Positions 9,089-18,397 of a stretch of 36,274 bases of DNA are shown here, one piece after another (position 1 is the first letter of the stretch; every line of letters begins with the position of its first letter). The translations under genes and the position numbers were made by a program. The notes beneath the pieces were generated by a model. That model made no database searches. It was not told where the DNA came from and worked only from the letters and a program-made list of their open reading frames with translations. Origin of the DNA: a bacterium TMED88 (GTDB lineage Bacteria; Myxococcota_A; UBA9160; UBA4427); the NCBI GenBank assembly GCA_002171515.1, contig NHEP01000127.1, forward strand, positions 1 to 36,274, written 5' to 3'.

Positions 9089-9601
9089 CTAGCGCGAACC
9101 CTCAACGCGCGACGCCCAACTCGAGAGCAACCTCTGGGGCCATCCAGCAGATGCTTTCGCCTCGAAGCGCCGAAATCCCTGGCCGTCTCTGCTGAGGGTT
9201 AGATCAATTCGTTCCGACGGCAGGGCTTCCCGAAATCGCTCGCCCCACTCTACAGCCAGCACCACACCGGGCTCCATCATGTCATAGAGACCGATCTCCT
9301 CAAGTTCTGAGACCTCCTCGATTCGATAGAAGTCCACGTGGTGCAACCAAATGCCCTCATGCCCGGCATACTGATTGGCCAGTACGAAGGTTGGACTCGA
9401 GACCAAATCAGCAGGCAGGCCGAGGCCTACAGCCATGCCCTTCACAAAGGCCGTCTTCCCAGCGCCAAGGGGACCGTTCAAATTCAGCACCAAGGTGCTC
9501 TCGGACCCACTCGCCCACCAGGCCCGAACCAACTCGGACCCCATCGCCGTCGTCTGCTCAGGGGTCCGGGAATAAAAGGACACCGTCTTTTCGCGGCTCA
9601 C
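9089..9601 (-). CDS. tsaE: tRNA threonylcarbamoyladenosine biosynthesis ATPase TsaE
   Basis: TsaE is the ATPase partner of TsaB and TsaD in making t6A at position 37 of ANN-decoding tRNAs. The 170-residue protein shows the Walker [10 protein letters not shown] at 42-50, SSPTFVL, HVDFYRI at 88-93 and VEWGER near 117-122. The start is a GTG with AAGG five bases upstream; a later start would remove the family's N-terminal helix. It begins inside the 3' end of nnr, with 44 bases shared in different frames. The nnr-tsaE order is frequent in bacteria. tsaB and tsaD are not in the window. Confidence 0.94.
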   Translation of the reverse strand: MSREKTVSFYSRTPEQTTAMGSELVRAWWASGSESTLVLNLNGPLGAGKTAFVKGMAVGLGLPADLVSSPTFVLANQYAGHEGIWLHHVDFYRIEEVSELEEIGLYDMMEPGVVLAVEWGERFREALPSERIDLTLSRDGQGFRRFEAKASAGWPQRLLSSWASRVEGSR

Positions 9602-11201
9602 GTTGACCTTCCCTTTGCGATCCGTGTACGGCCCAAGGCAGCGCATCCGCCACCTCGTGAGCGAGCGTACCTCGACTTCCCTTCTCGCGCGCGAGACAAT
9701 CACCCGCCCAGCCATGCCACCACACTCCGGCCACCGCCGCGTACCACGGAACCAAACCTTGGCCGACAAGGGAAGCGACCACACCGGTGAGGACGTCTCC
9801 GCTCCCCGCCGTCGCTAAATTTGGACCGCCCGTCGGATTGATCACCACATCACCTGAGGGCGCCGCACACACCGTCGCGGCTCCCTTGAGTGCCACGAAG
9901 CACCCTGACGCCCGAGACAGCCGGCGAGCCGCCGAGACCCGATCCGCGTTAATTTCATTCGCCGAGACCCCGAGCAGGCGGCCCGCCTCCCCGGGATGGG
10001 GCGTGATGATCGTCTCACCCGATCGACGGACCAGGGGGCTGAGGTCGCCCTCCAAGGCATTCAACCCGTCGGCGTCGAGAACGATTCTACCGGGAAGCCG
10101 ATCCAATAAGTCATGGACTAGCTCAACCGTCTCGGACTCTCGTCCAATTCCTGGGCCCAAAGCGACCACATCGCACACGGTGGCAGCGTTCACGATACCC
10201 GGCCCGGCACCTCTCGCCAGGGATCGTCCGGGGGTCTCCGCCACCGGAAGGGTCATCGATTCCAGACATTGAACTTCGAGCAGATCATGCAGGCTTCGGG
10301 GGCAAGCGACTGTCACCAACCCACTCCCCGCCCGCAGGGCTGCCTTCGCGGCCAGGGCCGCCGCCCCACTCTTTCCCTCGGAACCCGCCACAAGAAGGAC
10401 GTGCCCAAAAGTTCCCTTATGGCTTTCGGAACCTCTGACAGGCAGAGCCGAAAGAAAACGCCCCCGGGTCCAGACTGTCGCCGTCGGTCGAACGGACTTT
10501 TCTGATTCGCCGGGCATCGCCTCGGCAATCCCGATCCGAGCGACTCGGATTTCGCCGGCCAAAGAACGCCCCGGTTCCAAACTCAGCCCGACCTTTGGAG
10601 CGGAAATCGTGACCGTCAGGTCGGCCCGTATCCCGTGCCCGAGCACTTGCCCCGTGTCCGAGTCGAGTCCTGAGGGCACGTCCACCGAGACCACTTCGAC
10701 CTCGCCCCGCGCCCTCAGGGTCTCCACGCGATGAACCCAGGTTGAAAGAACCCCCGCAACGGGCCGCTTGAGACCGATCCCCAGGAGAGCGTCCACCACC
10801 ACCCCGCGGATCTCGTCGTCAGAATCTGGGGCCTTCAACGCGACCCCAGCTTGCAGGCACCGGTCCCGATGAAACCCTGCCGCTCCACGCCACCCGGACG
10901 AACCGCCAAATGCGACAACGTGAACGTCGATGCCTCGATCTGCAAGGAGGCGCCCAACCACGAAGCCATCGCCCCCATTGTTCCCGGGACCGCACAGAAC
11001 CCATACCTGACGGTCCCACCCGGAACGGGCGGCCAACCGCTCCATCACGCATTCAAAGACGGCCTGACCAGCCCTCTCCATCAAAACTTCGCTGGCTACG
11101 CCTTCTTGGTCAATCGTGTAGCGATCGAGTTCATGCATCTGAGAGGCCGTCAACAAAGCCCAGATTTCGGGAAAATTCGCCGAGTGTCTGCCCACAGTCA
11201 T
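9558..11201 (-). CDS. nnr: Bifunctional NAD(P)H-hydrate epimerase/dehydratase
   Basis: This enzyme repairs hydrated NADH and NADPH. The N-terminal YjeF-type epimerase domain (about residues 1-215) shows GPGNNGGDGFVVGR and VDVPSGLDSDTG. The C-terminal ADP-dependent dehydratase domain (about 230-510) shows HKGTFGHVLLVAGS, LDADGLNAL, TPHPGEAGRLL, KGAATV and ATAGSGDVLTG. The total of 547 residues is close to the E. coli fusion. The ATG at 11201 is given; a TTG four codons upstream is the alternative, with AAGGGA very close to it. The charged tail after ALPWAVHG is probably a by-product of the overlap with tsaE. No acpS or pdxJ gene lies between this gene and glmM. Confidence 0.95.
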   Translation of the reverse strand: MTVGRHSANFPEIWALLTASQMHELDRYTIDQEGVASEVLMERAGQAVFECVMERLAARSGWDRQVWVLCGPGNNGGDGFVVGRLLADRGIDVHVVAFGGSSGWRGAAGFHRDRCLQAGVALKAPDSDDEIRGVVVDALLGIGLKRPVAGVLSTWVHRVETLRARGEVEVVSVDVPSGLDSDTGQVLGHGIRADLTVTISAPKVGLSLEPGRSLAGEIRVARIGIAEAMPGESEKSVRPTATVWTRGRFLSALPVRGSESHKGTFGHVLLVAGSEGKSGAAALAAKAALRAGSGLVTVACPRSLHDLLEVQCLESMTLPVAETPGRSLARGAGPGIVNAATVCDVVALGPGIGRESETVELVHDLLDRLPGRIVLDADGLNALEGDLSPLVRRSGETIITPHPGEAGRLLGVSANEINADRVSAARRLSRASGCFVALKGAATVCAAPSGDVVINPTGGPNLATAGSGDVLTGVVASLVGQGLVPWYAAVAGVWWHGWAGDCLAREKGSRGTLAHEVADALPWAVHGSQREGQREPRKDGVLLFPDP

Positions 11202-11244
11202 CGTCGCCGTCAAAGTCCCTTAGGAATCGACCGGCCCATCCGGA

Positions 11245-12609
11245 TCAGGTGGCCAGCGCCTGCTTGAGCACACCGGCCAACTGGTGGGCATAACGATTGA
11301 CTTCGCCCTCGTCTTGCCCCTCGACCATGACTCGCGCCTTCAGCTCCGTTCCGCTGTAGCGAATCAAAACACGCCCTTGTCCGGCCAATTTCGCTTCCAC
11401 CTCACCAACGGCTTCCTGAAGATCGGCCAGTTCTTCAAGCGGACGTTTTTGCGATACCTCAACATTCACCATTGCCTGAGGATATCGATTAAAGTCCGCC
11501 GCCAGCTCGGAAAGCGGCACACCTTCCCGCCTCAGAATCGCGAGAACTTGAAGCGCGGTCATGAGACCATCTCCGGTTGTCGTATGGTCTAGAAAAATGA
11601 CGTGACCCGACTGTTCACCGCCCAGGTTGAAGCCACATTCTCGCATGGCCTCTACGACGTAACGGTCGCCCACCTGGGTTCTCACCAACTTGACGCCTCG
11701 AGAGGCGAGCTGTTCTTCTAAGCCGAGATTGCTCATGACCGTCGCAACAACACCTCCGCCCTTCAAGGCATCTCGGGCCAACAGATGTCTCGCACAGAGA
11801 GCAATCACGACGTCACCATCGAGCACTTGACCGCGTTCGTCGATGATCATGACGCGATCGGCGTCCCCATCCACCGCAATCCCCACATCCGCGCGAACTT
11901 CCTGAACCCGAGCTGCAGCGAGCTGGGGATGTAGCGCCCCACAGTCCAAATTGATATTGCGGCCGTTCGGCTCGATGCCCAACGGGACAACTTCGGCGCC
12001 CAGTTCGCGCAAAACGGTCGGCCCCACTTTGTAGGCCGCACCGTGGGCACAGTCGAGCACGATCCGAAGACCATCCAATGTCACATCCGCGGGAAATGTC
12101 TGTTTGAGGAAAACGACATAGCGACCTTCCACGTCATCAATCCTGGAAGCGCGACCGATTTCATCCGCCGGGGCTCGCAGATTCGCCAATTCGCCACTGG
12201 CCACCAGCCGCTCAATCTGTGCCTCAATCTCGTCGGGCAGCTTAAATCCGTCATGGGCAAAGAATTTGATCCCATTGTCCTCATAGGGATTGTGACTGGC
12301 CGTAATCATCACGCCGGCATCGCAGCGCATGTCCCGAGTCAGAAAAGCCATGGCAGGGGTCGGCATAGGGCCGACGTGGATGACGTCCACGCCCAAAGAG
12401 CAAATCCCGGCCGCGAGGGCATCCTCGAACATGTAGCCGGAGAGACGGGTGTCCTTGCCAATCAGAATTCGGTGCCGCCCCACACCCCTTCGCCGAAAAA
12501 TATGGGCAATCGCCTGCCCGAGGGCCAGAGCCATTTCGGCCGTCATCGGGTGCCGGTTGGCTCGACCGCGTACGCCGTCTGTCCCGAATAGCTTCGTTAC
12601 TTCTTCCAT
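11245..12609 (-). CDS. glmM: Phosphoglucosamine mutase
   Basis: GlmM converts glucosamine-6-phosphate to glucosamine-1-phosphate for peptidoglycan and LPS precursors. The 454-residue protein begins MEEVTKLFGTDGVRG. The phosphoserine loop GVMITASHNP puts the catalytic serine at 105, and the metal loop DGDADR follows near 240. The C-terminal phosphate-binding loop is RYSGTELKARVM. The start is set by a GGAGG six bases before the ATG. It follows cdaA and cdaR. That trio is conserved in Firmicutes, where CdaA, CdaR and GlmM interact and GlmM restrains c-di-AMP synthesis; the same contact is plausible here. Confidence 0.97.
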   Translation of the reverse strand: MEEVTKLFGTDGVRGRANRHPMTAEMALALGQAIAHIFRRRGVGRHRILIGKDTRLSGYMFEDALAAGICSLGVDVIHVGPMPTPAMAFLTRDMRCDAGVMITASHNPYEDNGIKFFAHDGFKLPDEIEAQIERLVASGELANLRAPADEIGRASRIDDVEGRYVVFLKQTFPADVTLDGLRIVLDCAHGAAYKVGPTVLRELGAEVVPLGIEPNGRNINLDCGALHPQLAAARVQEVRADVGIAVDGDADRVMIIDERGQVLDGDVVIALCARHLLARDALKGGGVVATVMSNLGLEEQLASRGVKLVRTQVGDRYVVEAMRECGFNLGGEQSGHVIFLDHTTTGDGLMTALQVLAILRREGVPLSELAADFNRYPQAMVNVEVSQKRPLEELADLQEAVGEVEAKLAGQGRVLIRYSGTELKARVMVEGQDEGEVNRYAHQLAGVLKQALAT

Positions 12610-12648
12610 GTCACTCCTCCGGATCTTGCCCACGGAAGCGGCCGGCGA

Positions 12649-13365
12649 TTAGCTCTCGCTCTCCGGCTCCGCCGGAGGGGATCCCTCCGCCTCCTCAGCG
12701 ACCGGACCACCCCCCTCGGGCTCAACTCGAACTAAAACTTTCACTGGGCTGGTATCCTCGAGCCACACAGTGCCCCCGCCTAGGTTGATACGAACCTCCT
12801 TCTCTTCGTCGGCTTTCACGCCAGAAAGATTGATGGGCTCTGTGACAATCTCGGTCAATCGCATGACCTGACTCCGAGCGCCTTCCAGCCACAACTTGGG
12901 TGGGTTAACCCTCACTCCCTGTAACTTAAAGCCAGGCGCAGGCTGCCCCTCTAGATCCGCCCGAACCGAAACCGCTTTACGGCCGCGCTTCTCAAACCGC
13001 ACCTGAACCCGGGACGGCGAGCGGCTAACGGGCCTCGCGCCATGGGGCCAATCAATCCGAGAGACATCGACGTCATAGACCGCGACACCCGGCTTACCGC
13101 CCGACACGTCGATTGCATACGTGTACCGCTCCGGCGTCACGTTCCGAAGCGCCGCCCGACTCCCCATGACTCGAATATTGATCGAGTCGACACTTTGGTC
13201 CGTCACCACGAGCCCATCCGCCAAGCCCGTCAACTCAATCGGAACATCGAATCCTCGTTCAGCCGAAGAGGTCCCCGAGGCAATTCCCCAAAGAAAAATG
13301 GCAATCGCCAGAGCCAACGCGAGAAGGCCGGGACGAAATGACGGAAAACCGCGTCCACTCGCCAT
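12649..13365 (-). CDS. cdaR: YbbR/CdaR-like regulator of the diadenylate cyclase
   Basis: This is a 238-residue protein with one N-terminal membrane helix (about residues 9-32) and an extracytoplasmic part. That part contains YbbR-type beta repeats (for example RGFDVPIELTGLADGLVV and the later PPKLWLEGARSQVM segment), then a low-complexity Pro/Glu/Ser tail. It sits directly after cdaA with a four-base gap and before glmM. Position and topology identify it as the CdaR partner rather than a generic YbbR protein. The sequence alone shows no enzyme motif. Confidence 0.85.
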   Translation of the reverse strand: MASGRGFPSFRPGLLALALAIAIFLWGIASGTSSAERGFDVPIELTGLADGLVVTDQSVDSINIRVMGSRAALRNVTPERYTYAIDVSGGKPGVAVYDVDVSRIDWPHGARPVSRSPSRVQVRFEKRGRKAVSVRADLEGQPAPGFKLQGVRVNPPKLWLEGARSQVMRLTEIVTEPINLSGVKADEEKEVRINLGGGTVWLEDTSPVKVLVRVEPEGGGPVAEEAEGSPPAEPESES

Positions 13366-13369
13366 CGAA

Positions 13370-14239
13370 TCAGCCCACCGTTCCAGACACATCGAGTGGT
13401 GTCACATCGCTCGCCGCTCTTTCCGGTGCACCCGCCTTGAGGTCTCGCCGCTCGCCCGAGAGAATCTCCCGCAGGAGATCTCTCAATTGAGGCGCGTCAA
13501 GGCCGCGCATAATTTCTCCTCCCAACGCCACTGAAATTTGGGCCGTCTCCTCGGACACCACGACCACGACGGCATCCGTCTCCTCCGTGATGCCAATCGC
13601 AGCGCGATGCCTCGTGCCGATTCCTTCCGGCAGATCGGTTCTAATCGTGAGCGGCAGGATGCCGCCCGCCGACGCGATCCGCCCATCGGTCAAGACAACG
13701 GCTCCGTCATGGAGGGGCGATCCCGGCGTGAACAACGCGAGCAGAATCTCCTTGCTCACGTCAGCGTCAACGACCGTGCCCCCTTCCACCTGATCTGTGA
13801 GCGCCGTCTCTCGCTCCAGAACAATCAAGGCGCCAATCCGGCGACTGGCCAGGGTTTGAGCCCCCCTGACAATCTCTTCCAGAATCTGTGACTCCTGCTG
13901 GGCCGAAACCGATGGGAAAAATCCGCGGCCCACCCGAGCCAAGGCCCGCCGAATATCGTGCTGAAAGAGCACGATGATGATCAACACGGCACTGGAAAGG
14001 AAATTTTCAAGAATCAAACCTACGGCAGCGAACTGAAACAGTTCAGAGGCCAGGCTCAGGCCGATCAAAACCACCAAGCCCACCAGAATCTGAACCGCCC
14101 GGGTGCCTCGAATGAGCAACAGCAGCCAGTAGATGCCTGCGGTGACCAGCAGGATGTCCACCGTGTCTCGCCAGGGATCGAAGTTAGACCAGAAAAAATC
14201 CGACAAGCTACCCAGGAATTGCCAGAGAGCCGCAATCAT
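13370..14239 (-). CDS. cdaA: Diadenylate cyclase CdaA (c-di-AMP synthase)
   Basis: CdaA joins two ATP molecules into cyclic di-AMP at the inner membrane. Of 289 residues, three hydrophobic helices occupy about 26-100. The DAC domain follows with the catalytic motif DGA at 178-180 (LHDGAVVLTDGR) and GTRHRAA with RHR at 210-212, so both canonical motifs are intact. The C-terminal 30 residues are extra and look disordered. The ATG overlaps the folP stop as ATGA. With cdaR and glmM downstream this is a complete cdaA-cdaR-glmM module. No c-di-AMP phosphodiesterase of the canonical GdpP type is in the window; the DHH protein at 29409-32252 is too degenerate to fill that role by sequence alone. Confidence 0.96.
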   Translation of the reverse strand: MIAALWQFLGSLSDFFWSNFDPWRDTVDILLVTAGIYWLLLLIRGTRAVQILVGLVVLIGLSLASELFQFAAVGLILENFLSSAVLIIIVLFQHDIRRALARVGRGFFPSVSAQQESQILEEIVRGAQTLASRRIGALIVLERETALTDQVEGGTVVDADVSKEILLALFTPGSPLHDGAVVLTDGRIASAGGILPLTIRTDLPEGIGTRHRAAIGITEETDAVVVVVSEETAQISVALGGEIMRGLDAPQLRDLLREILSGERRDLKAGAPERAASDVTPLDVSGTVG

Positions 14240-15096
14240 GCGACGGACTTCCTTCTCGCCACGCCCATCGCACGCCCCATCAGGACAGCTCTGCGCGCCC
14301 GCCGCACATCATGAACCCGAACGGCGTCTACTCCGGCGAAAGCCAACACCGCACAGCTTGCTGCGCTGGCTTCATCGCGACTTCCAACCGGATCTCCCGT
14401 GACAGCCTCGATAAAGGATTTGCGTGACGGGCCCACCATCACCGGAACCCCCAGCCTCTCCCTCAGCCACTCAACGTGCGCCATTAAAGCGAGATTATCG
14501 GCCAGCCGTTTCCCGAACCCGATGCCGGGATCGACACCCATGCGGCGGTCAGAAACGCCTGCTTTTCTGGCCCGTTGAATACTCAATTCCAATGCATCCG
14601 CGACTTCCTGCAGAACGTCATCGTAGTGCGGCGCGCTTTGCATATCGACCGGAGTCCCGCGCATATGCCCCAAAATCAGCATGGCTTCGCACTCGGCAAC
14701 ACGCTCGGCGAGGGCAGGATCATGGGACAATCCCGACACATCGTTGACAATGCGGGCCCCGGCCTTCAGAGCGCTCTTTGCCACGGACGCATTTCGGGTA
14801 TCAACCGAAACCGGTACATCCAACTCAGCGCAAATCCGCTCGATCGCGGGCACCACACGCCGCTCCTCTACCTGGATCGGAACAGGGTCTGCGCCGGGGC
14901 GGGTTGACTCGCCCCCGACGTCCAGCACGTGAGCCCCATCCTGAACCAGGGCTCTGGCATGGCGGATTACTGCCTCGCAATCGACTTCACCCGCAACGTC
15001 AACCAGCTTCCCCCCGTCGGAGAAGGAGTCGGGCGTCACGTTGACCACGCCCATCAAGGTCACCCGGTCCGGCAGGAAAAGAGATTGGCTGAGCAC
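14236..15096 (-). CDS. folP: Dihydropteroate synthase
   Basis: FolP condenses p-aminobenzoate with the pterin pyrophosphate in folate synthesis and is the sulfonamide target. The protein has 286 residues. It shows the pterin-binding signatures GVVNVTPDSFSDGG (16-29) and DVGGESTRPGA, then NDVSG, DPGIGFGK and VGPSRKSFI, with VRVHDV near the C-terminus. The start is a GTG with GAGGAG about eight bases upstream. It lies 17 bases after ftsH and overlaps cdaA, the usual ftsH-folP pairing. Confidence 0.97.
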   Translation of the reverse strand: MLSQSLFLPDRVTLMGVVNVTPDSFSDGGKLVDVAGEVDCEAVIRHARALVQDGAHVLDVGGESTRPGADPVPIQVEERRVVPAIERICAELDVPVSVDTRNASVAKSALKAGARIVNDVSGLSHDPALAERVAECEAMLILGHMRGTPVDMQSAPHYDDVLQEVADALELSIQRARKAGVSDRRMGVDPGIGFGKRLADNLALMAHVEWLRERLGVPVMVGPSRKSFIEAVTGDPVGSRDEASAASCAVLAFAGVDAVRVHDVRRARRAVLMGRAMGVARRKSVA

Positions 15097-15113
15097 GACG
15101 GAGGCTCCTCGGG

Positions 15114-17024
15114 TCAGCTTGGGAAAGGCTCCGGATCCGGCAAATTGCCATCGGCGACGTCATGGGATTCCGGCGGGCTCTCATCGCTCGCCTCACTCTC
15201 ACTGGCCGCCGGCCGCATCGGGGGCAAGTCATCCCCCCGCATCAGCAATGCCAAGTCGGTCGTTTCGAGGGTCTCACGCTCTAACAAAGACTCCGCGATC
15301 CGATCAAGCTTATCCCGCTGTTCGACCATGATCGCGCGGGCCTCTTGATACCGAGCGCTGAGCATATCGGCCACTTCATCGTCGATCTGCTGGGCCTTTT
15401 TCTCGCTGTAATCCTTCCGCTGCATGAGATCTCGACCCAAAAACACGTCGCTGCTGGTGTCCGCATAGGACACCGGCCCTAGCCCCGAACTCATTCCATA
15501 CTCGGTGATCATCCGGCGACCCCAGTTTGTCGCTTGCTCCAAATCATTCGACGCACCGGTCGAGAGGTGGCCAAACACAACCTCTTCCGCGGCCCGTCCC
15601 CCCATCGCGTAGCGGATGATGGCCCCAATTTCTTTTTCCGTGTAGTTCAGTCGATCCTCTTCGGGCAGGGTCTGAGTGAGCCCCAGCGCCATGCCGCGAG
15701 GAATAATGGTCACCTTGTGGACGGGGTCGGAGTGCTGCGGTGTCATCAGGGCCACTAGGGCATGTCCCGCTTCGTGGAACGCAGTGATCCGCTTATCTTC
15801 ATCACTCATGATCATACTGCGACGCTCAGTTCCCATGAGAACCTTGTCCTTGGCCGCCTCAAAGTCCATACGCGCAACGCGCTGCGCATTCCTACGCGCC
15901 GCCAACAGAGCCGCTTCATTGACCAAGTTCTGCAAATCGGCCCCAACAAAGCCGGGGGTACCTCGGGCCTGGAGCTCCAGGTCGACATCATCAGACAGCG
16001 GAACCCGCCGGGTGTGAATTTTCAAAATCTGCAGCCGACCTCGGAGGTCGGGACGGGGCACGACGACACGACGATCAAACCGACCCGGGCGCAAAAGTGC
16101 TGGATCGAGCACGTCCGGTCGATTCGTCGCGGCGATCAGGATCACGCCATCGTTCCCCTCGAATCCGTCCATTTCGACGAGGAGCTGATTGAGGGTCTGC
16201 TCGCGCTCGTCGTGACCGCCCCCCATGCCCGCACCCCGGTGCCGCCCCACAGCGTCGATTTCATCGATAAAAATGATGCACGGCGCCTGCTTCTTGCCTT
16301 GAAGAAACAAATCCCGCACCCGCGATGCACCGACGCCAACAAACATCTCGACGAAGTCCGACCCCGAGATCGAGAAGAACGGAACACCCGCCTCCCCGGC
16401 CACGGCACGAGCCAGAAGCGTTTTCCCCGTTCCCGGCGGACCGACCAGCAGAACTCCCTTCGGAATTCGGCCCCCCAGTCGCGTGAAACGTTTGGGCTCC
16501 TTCAGGAATTCGATGATCTCCTGCAACTCCGCTTTTGACTCTTCAATTCCAGCGACATCCTTAAAGGTCACGGCCTGCTGATTTTCTGTGAGCAGACGTG
16601 CGCGCGACTTACCGAAGCTCATGGCCTTTCCGCCACCGGATTGCATTTGGCGGATAAAAAAGATCCAAAGGCCGATAAAGAGAACCAGCGGGAACCACAT
16701 AATCAGGACTTGCCGCCACAGGCTCCCCTCATCCTTTTCCTTGGCGGTAACCTTGACCTGTTGCTCCTCGAGCGTGTTGAGAAGATTCTCTCCAATCGAC
16801 GGCGCGTAAGTGGTGAATTCGGTTGTGTCCACCATTTTGCCGTTGATATTGCCCTCTTCGATCGTCACTTCCGTGACTTGGCCGTCGCGGACAGCCACAA
16901 TGAAGTCGCTATAGGCTAGGTCCGGCGGAGAATCCGCGTCTTGACGCAGCATCGTGAAGAGAAGGAGCATGACCACGAGGATCACAACCCAAAGAGCCAT
17001 GTTCTTGTAAAACTGCTGATTCAC
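15114..17024 (-). CDS. ftsH: ATP-dependent zinc metalloprotease FtsH
   Basis: FtsH is a membrane-bound AAA protease that removes misfolded membrane proteins and short-lived regulators. From the GTG at 17024 (GAGG seven bases upstream) the protein has 636 residues. Membrane helix 1 is at 9-26 and helix 2 near 104-124, with an exposed domain between. The Walker A GPPGTGKT is at 195-202, the Walker [12 protein letters not shown] near 250-260, then the second region of homology with RPGRFDR. The zinc motif HEAGH is at 417-421. The C-terminal tail is acidic. An earlier in-frame ATG would run through the hairpin described at 17041-17081 and add unrelated sequence, so it is rejected. Confidence 0.97.
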   Translation of the reverse strand: MNQQFYKNMALWVVILVVMLLLFTMLRQDADSPPDLAYSDFIVAVRDGQVTEVTIEEGNINGKMVDTTEFTTYAPSIGENLLNTLEEQQVKVTAKEKDEGSLWRQVLIMWFPLVLFIGLWIFFIRQMQSGGGKAMSFGKSRARLLTENQQAVTFKDVAGIEESKAELQEIIEFLKEPKRFTRLGGRIPKGVLLVGPPGTGKTLLARAVAGEAGVPFFSISGSDFVEMFVGVGASRVRDLFLQGKKQAPCIIFIDEIDAVGRHRGAGMGGGHDEREQTLNQLLVEMDGFEGNDGVILIAATNRPDVLDPALLRPGRFDRRVVVPRPDLRGRLQILKIHTRRVPLSDDVDLELQARGTPGFVGADLQNLVNEAALLAARRNAQRVARMDFEAAKDKVLMGTERRSMIMSDEDKRITAFHEAGHALVALMTPQHSDPVHKVTIIPRGMALGLTQTLPEEDRLNYTEKEIGAIIRYAMGGRAAEEVVFGHLSTGASNDLEQATNWGRRMITEYGMSSGLGPVSYADTSSDVFLGRDLMQRKDYSEKKAQQIDDEVADMLSARYQEARAIMVEQRDKLDRIAESLLERETLETTDLALLMRGDDLPPMRPAASESEASDESPPESHDVADGNLPDPEPFPS

Positions 17025-17040
17025 CGAATTACCTCGGAGC

Positions 17041-17081
17041 AAAAACCGGTCCAGGACGGGGAACTCTCCCCGACGACCGGT
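17041..17081 (-). terminator. Terminator-like hairpin directly upstream of the ftsH ribosome binding site
   Basis: Read on the minus strand, ACCGGTC (17081-17075) pairs with GACCGGT (17051-17045). Inside it CGGGGA pairs with TCCCCG around a four-base loop. Five T residues follow, the first being the end of the stem. The T-run ends only about 17 bases before the ftsH start codon, so it may end tilS transcripts or attenuate ftsH. Confidence 0.6.
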
Positions 17082-17148
17082 GGGATCAGAAGGGCGGAGT
17101 GCGGAGCCTAATGAATGGATTCCTTCCAAGTCGGGGGAGTTCGCTCAC

Positions 17149-17164
17149 CCGGAGGGCCCTCTGG
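17149..17164. repeat. GC-rich palindrome in the tilS-ftsH gap
   Basis: CCGGAGGGCCCTCTGG contains a perfect 10-base dyad GAGGGCCCTC extended on both sides with one mismatched (G-T) pair. It lies in the 219-base tilS-ftsH gap, which otherwise holds only the hairpin before ftsH. It could be a protein-binding site or a six-pair RNA stem; nothing links it to a known regulator. Confidence 0.25.
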
Positions 17165-17243
17165 GGAATAACAGGATTCTCCGAAGCATGACCCGGGCCG
17201 CGACCTTGCCCCACAGAAGCAACTCTCCGACCAAACAGCCCTT

Positions 17244-18329
17244 TCAGCTCGGCTCGGAAGATCCTTGCTTCACCCTCAGGATAGCATGTCCGGATTTAGG
17301 GTTCTCTGAATCGGAATGGGGCGCCTCACCCCTGCACAGTCGAAAGCCATCGCCTTCGTCCCGAAGCCGAAGCCCCACGGGTAGCTCAAGGACCCGAGCC
17401 GGCAGACCAGGCCTTTGGCCTTCAAAAAAGGCCAAAATCCGGTCGATATGCCGCCGGCTGATCTCTCGGCCGCCTCCGGCTTTCTCGAGCAACTGGACCA
17501 CCAACCGGCGGGCCAGAGCGCGCGGCATCCCCGCCCACCCCCTTCGGAGCACAAACCATTCCTGCGAGCCGGTTTCAACGACCTGCTCCCTCCATGCAGC
17601 CGAGACCAGAGAATCGATCCACTCTCCGTCTTCTTTTTGCGCTTCGGCCATTCGCGCCACTGCCCTGAGTAATTGTGGGTTGAACTCGCGAATCAGACCT
17701 GGAAGCCAATCTTGGCGAAGCCGATTCCGCGTGTATTGCAAAGACCGGTTCGACGAGTCTTCTCTCCAGCGAAGTTGATGCCGCTTGGCGTAGTCTTGAA
17801 TCTCATCGCGGGAAACCTCCAAAAGAGGTCGGATCACTCGCCCATCGGCCGATTGCTCTGAAATCCCAGCAAGCCCCTCCGGCGAGGTTCCGCGAAACAA
17901 CCTCATCAAGATGGTTTCAACATGGTCATCGAGTTGGTGTGCCGTCGCGATCCACCGCGCCCCACCCCGATCGGCCAACTTTCGAAGCGCCGCCGCACGC
18001 AAGCGTCGAGCCGCTTCTTGAACAGTCGGGCGAGCCCGTTTTGAAGCTGTCCCCGCCCGCAGAGACCTTGGATCCACTCGAAGGGAGCAAAATTCGACTC
18101 CCAGATCCGCCGCCGCATTGGCTACCCACAGCTCGTCCTCATCGGCCTCTTCACCTCGGAGTCCGTGGTGGATATGTCCGGCTACGATCGCCAATCGATG
18201 GGTTGCGGCGAGCCCCGTCACGGCGTGCAGCAAAACCGTGGAGTCGACACCCCCCGATACAGCCAGCAGGACCTTATCCCCCGGTTCGGTTAGTCGGCCC
18301 AGAGCTCGATCCAACGATTCGATCATCAT
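17244..18329 (-). CDS. tilS: tRNA(Ile)-lysidine synthase
   Basis: TilS converts C34 of the CAU-anticodon tRNA-Ile to lysidine so that it reads AUA. The protein has 361 residues. The PP-loop SGGVDS is at 25-30, followed by GHIHHGLRGEEADED, TAHQLDDHVETILMRLFRG and REDSSNRSLQYTRNRLR. It is shorter than the E. coli enzyme, and the C-terminal tRNA-binding domain is reduced. Two ATG codons stand side by side at the start; the first is used. It diverges from the acyl-CoA ligase gene with 68 bases between the starts and is followed by ftsH, a conserved order in many bacteria. Confidence 0.95.
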   Translation of the reverse strand: MMIESLDRALGRLTEPGDKVLLAVSGGVDSTVLLHAVTGLAATHRLAIVAGHIHHGLRGEEADEDELWVANAAADLGVEFCSLRVDPRSLRAGTASKRARPTVQEAARRLRAAALRKLADRGGARWIATAHQLDDHVETILMRLFRGTSPEGLAGISEQSADGRVIRPLLEVSRDEIQDYAKRHQLRWREDSSNRSLQYTRNRLRQDWLPGLIREFNPQLLRAVARMAEAQKEDGEWIDSLVSAAWREQVVETGSQEWFVLRRGWAGMPRALARRLVVQLLEKAGGGREISRRHIDRILAFFEGQRPGLPARVLELPVGLRLRDEGDGFRLCRGEAPHSDSENPKSGHAILRVKQGSSEPS

Positions 18330-18397
18330 TCGTCAACAGTACCGCCCTTGGGGCCCCATGGCGTGCCCGCGTCGGTTCCGGTATTACCGTCCACGCC

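Noticed and set aside
17939-18397. N-terminal extension of the acyl-CoA ligase frame across tilS
   Set aside because: The extra 153 codons are antisense to tilS, are proline- and arginine-rich and have no similarity to ligases; homology begins just after the ATG at 18398.
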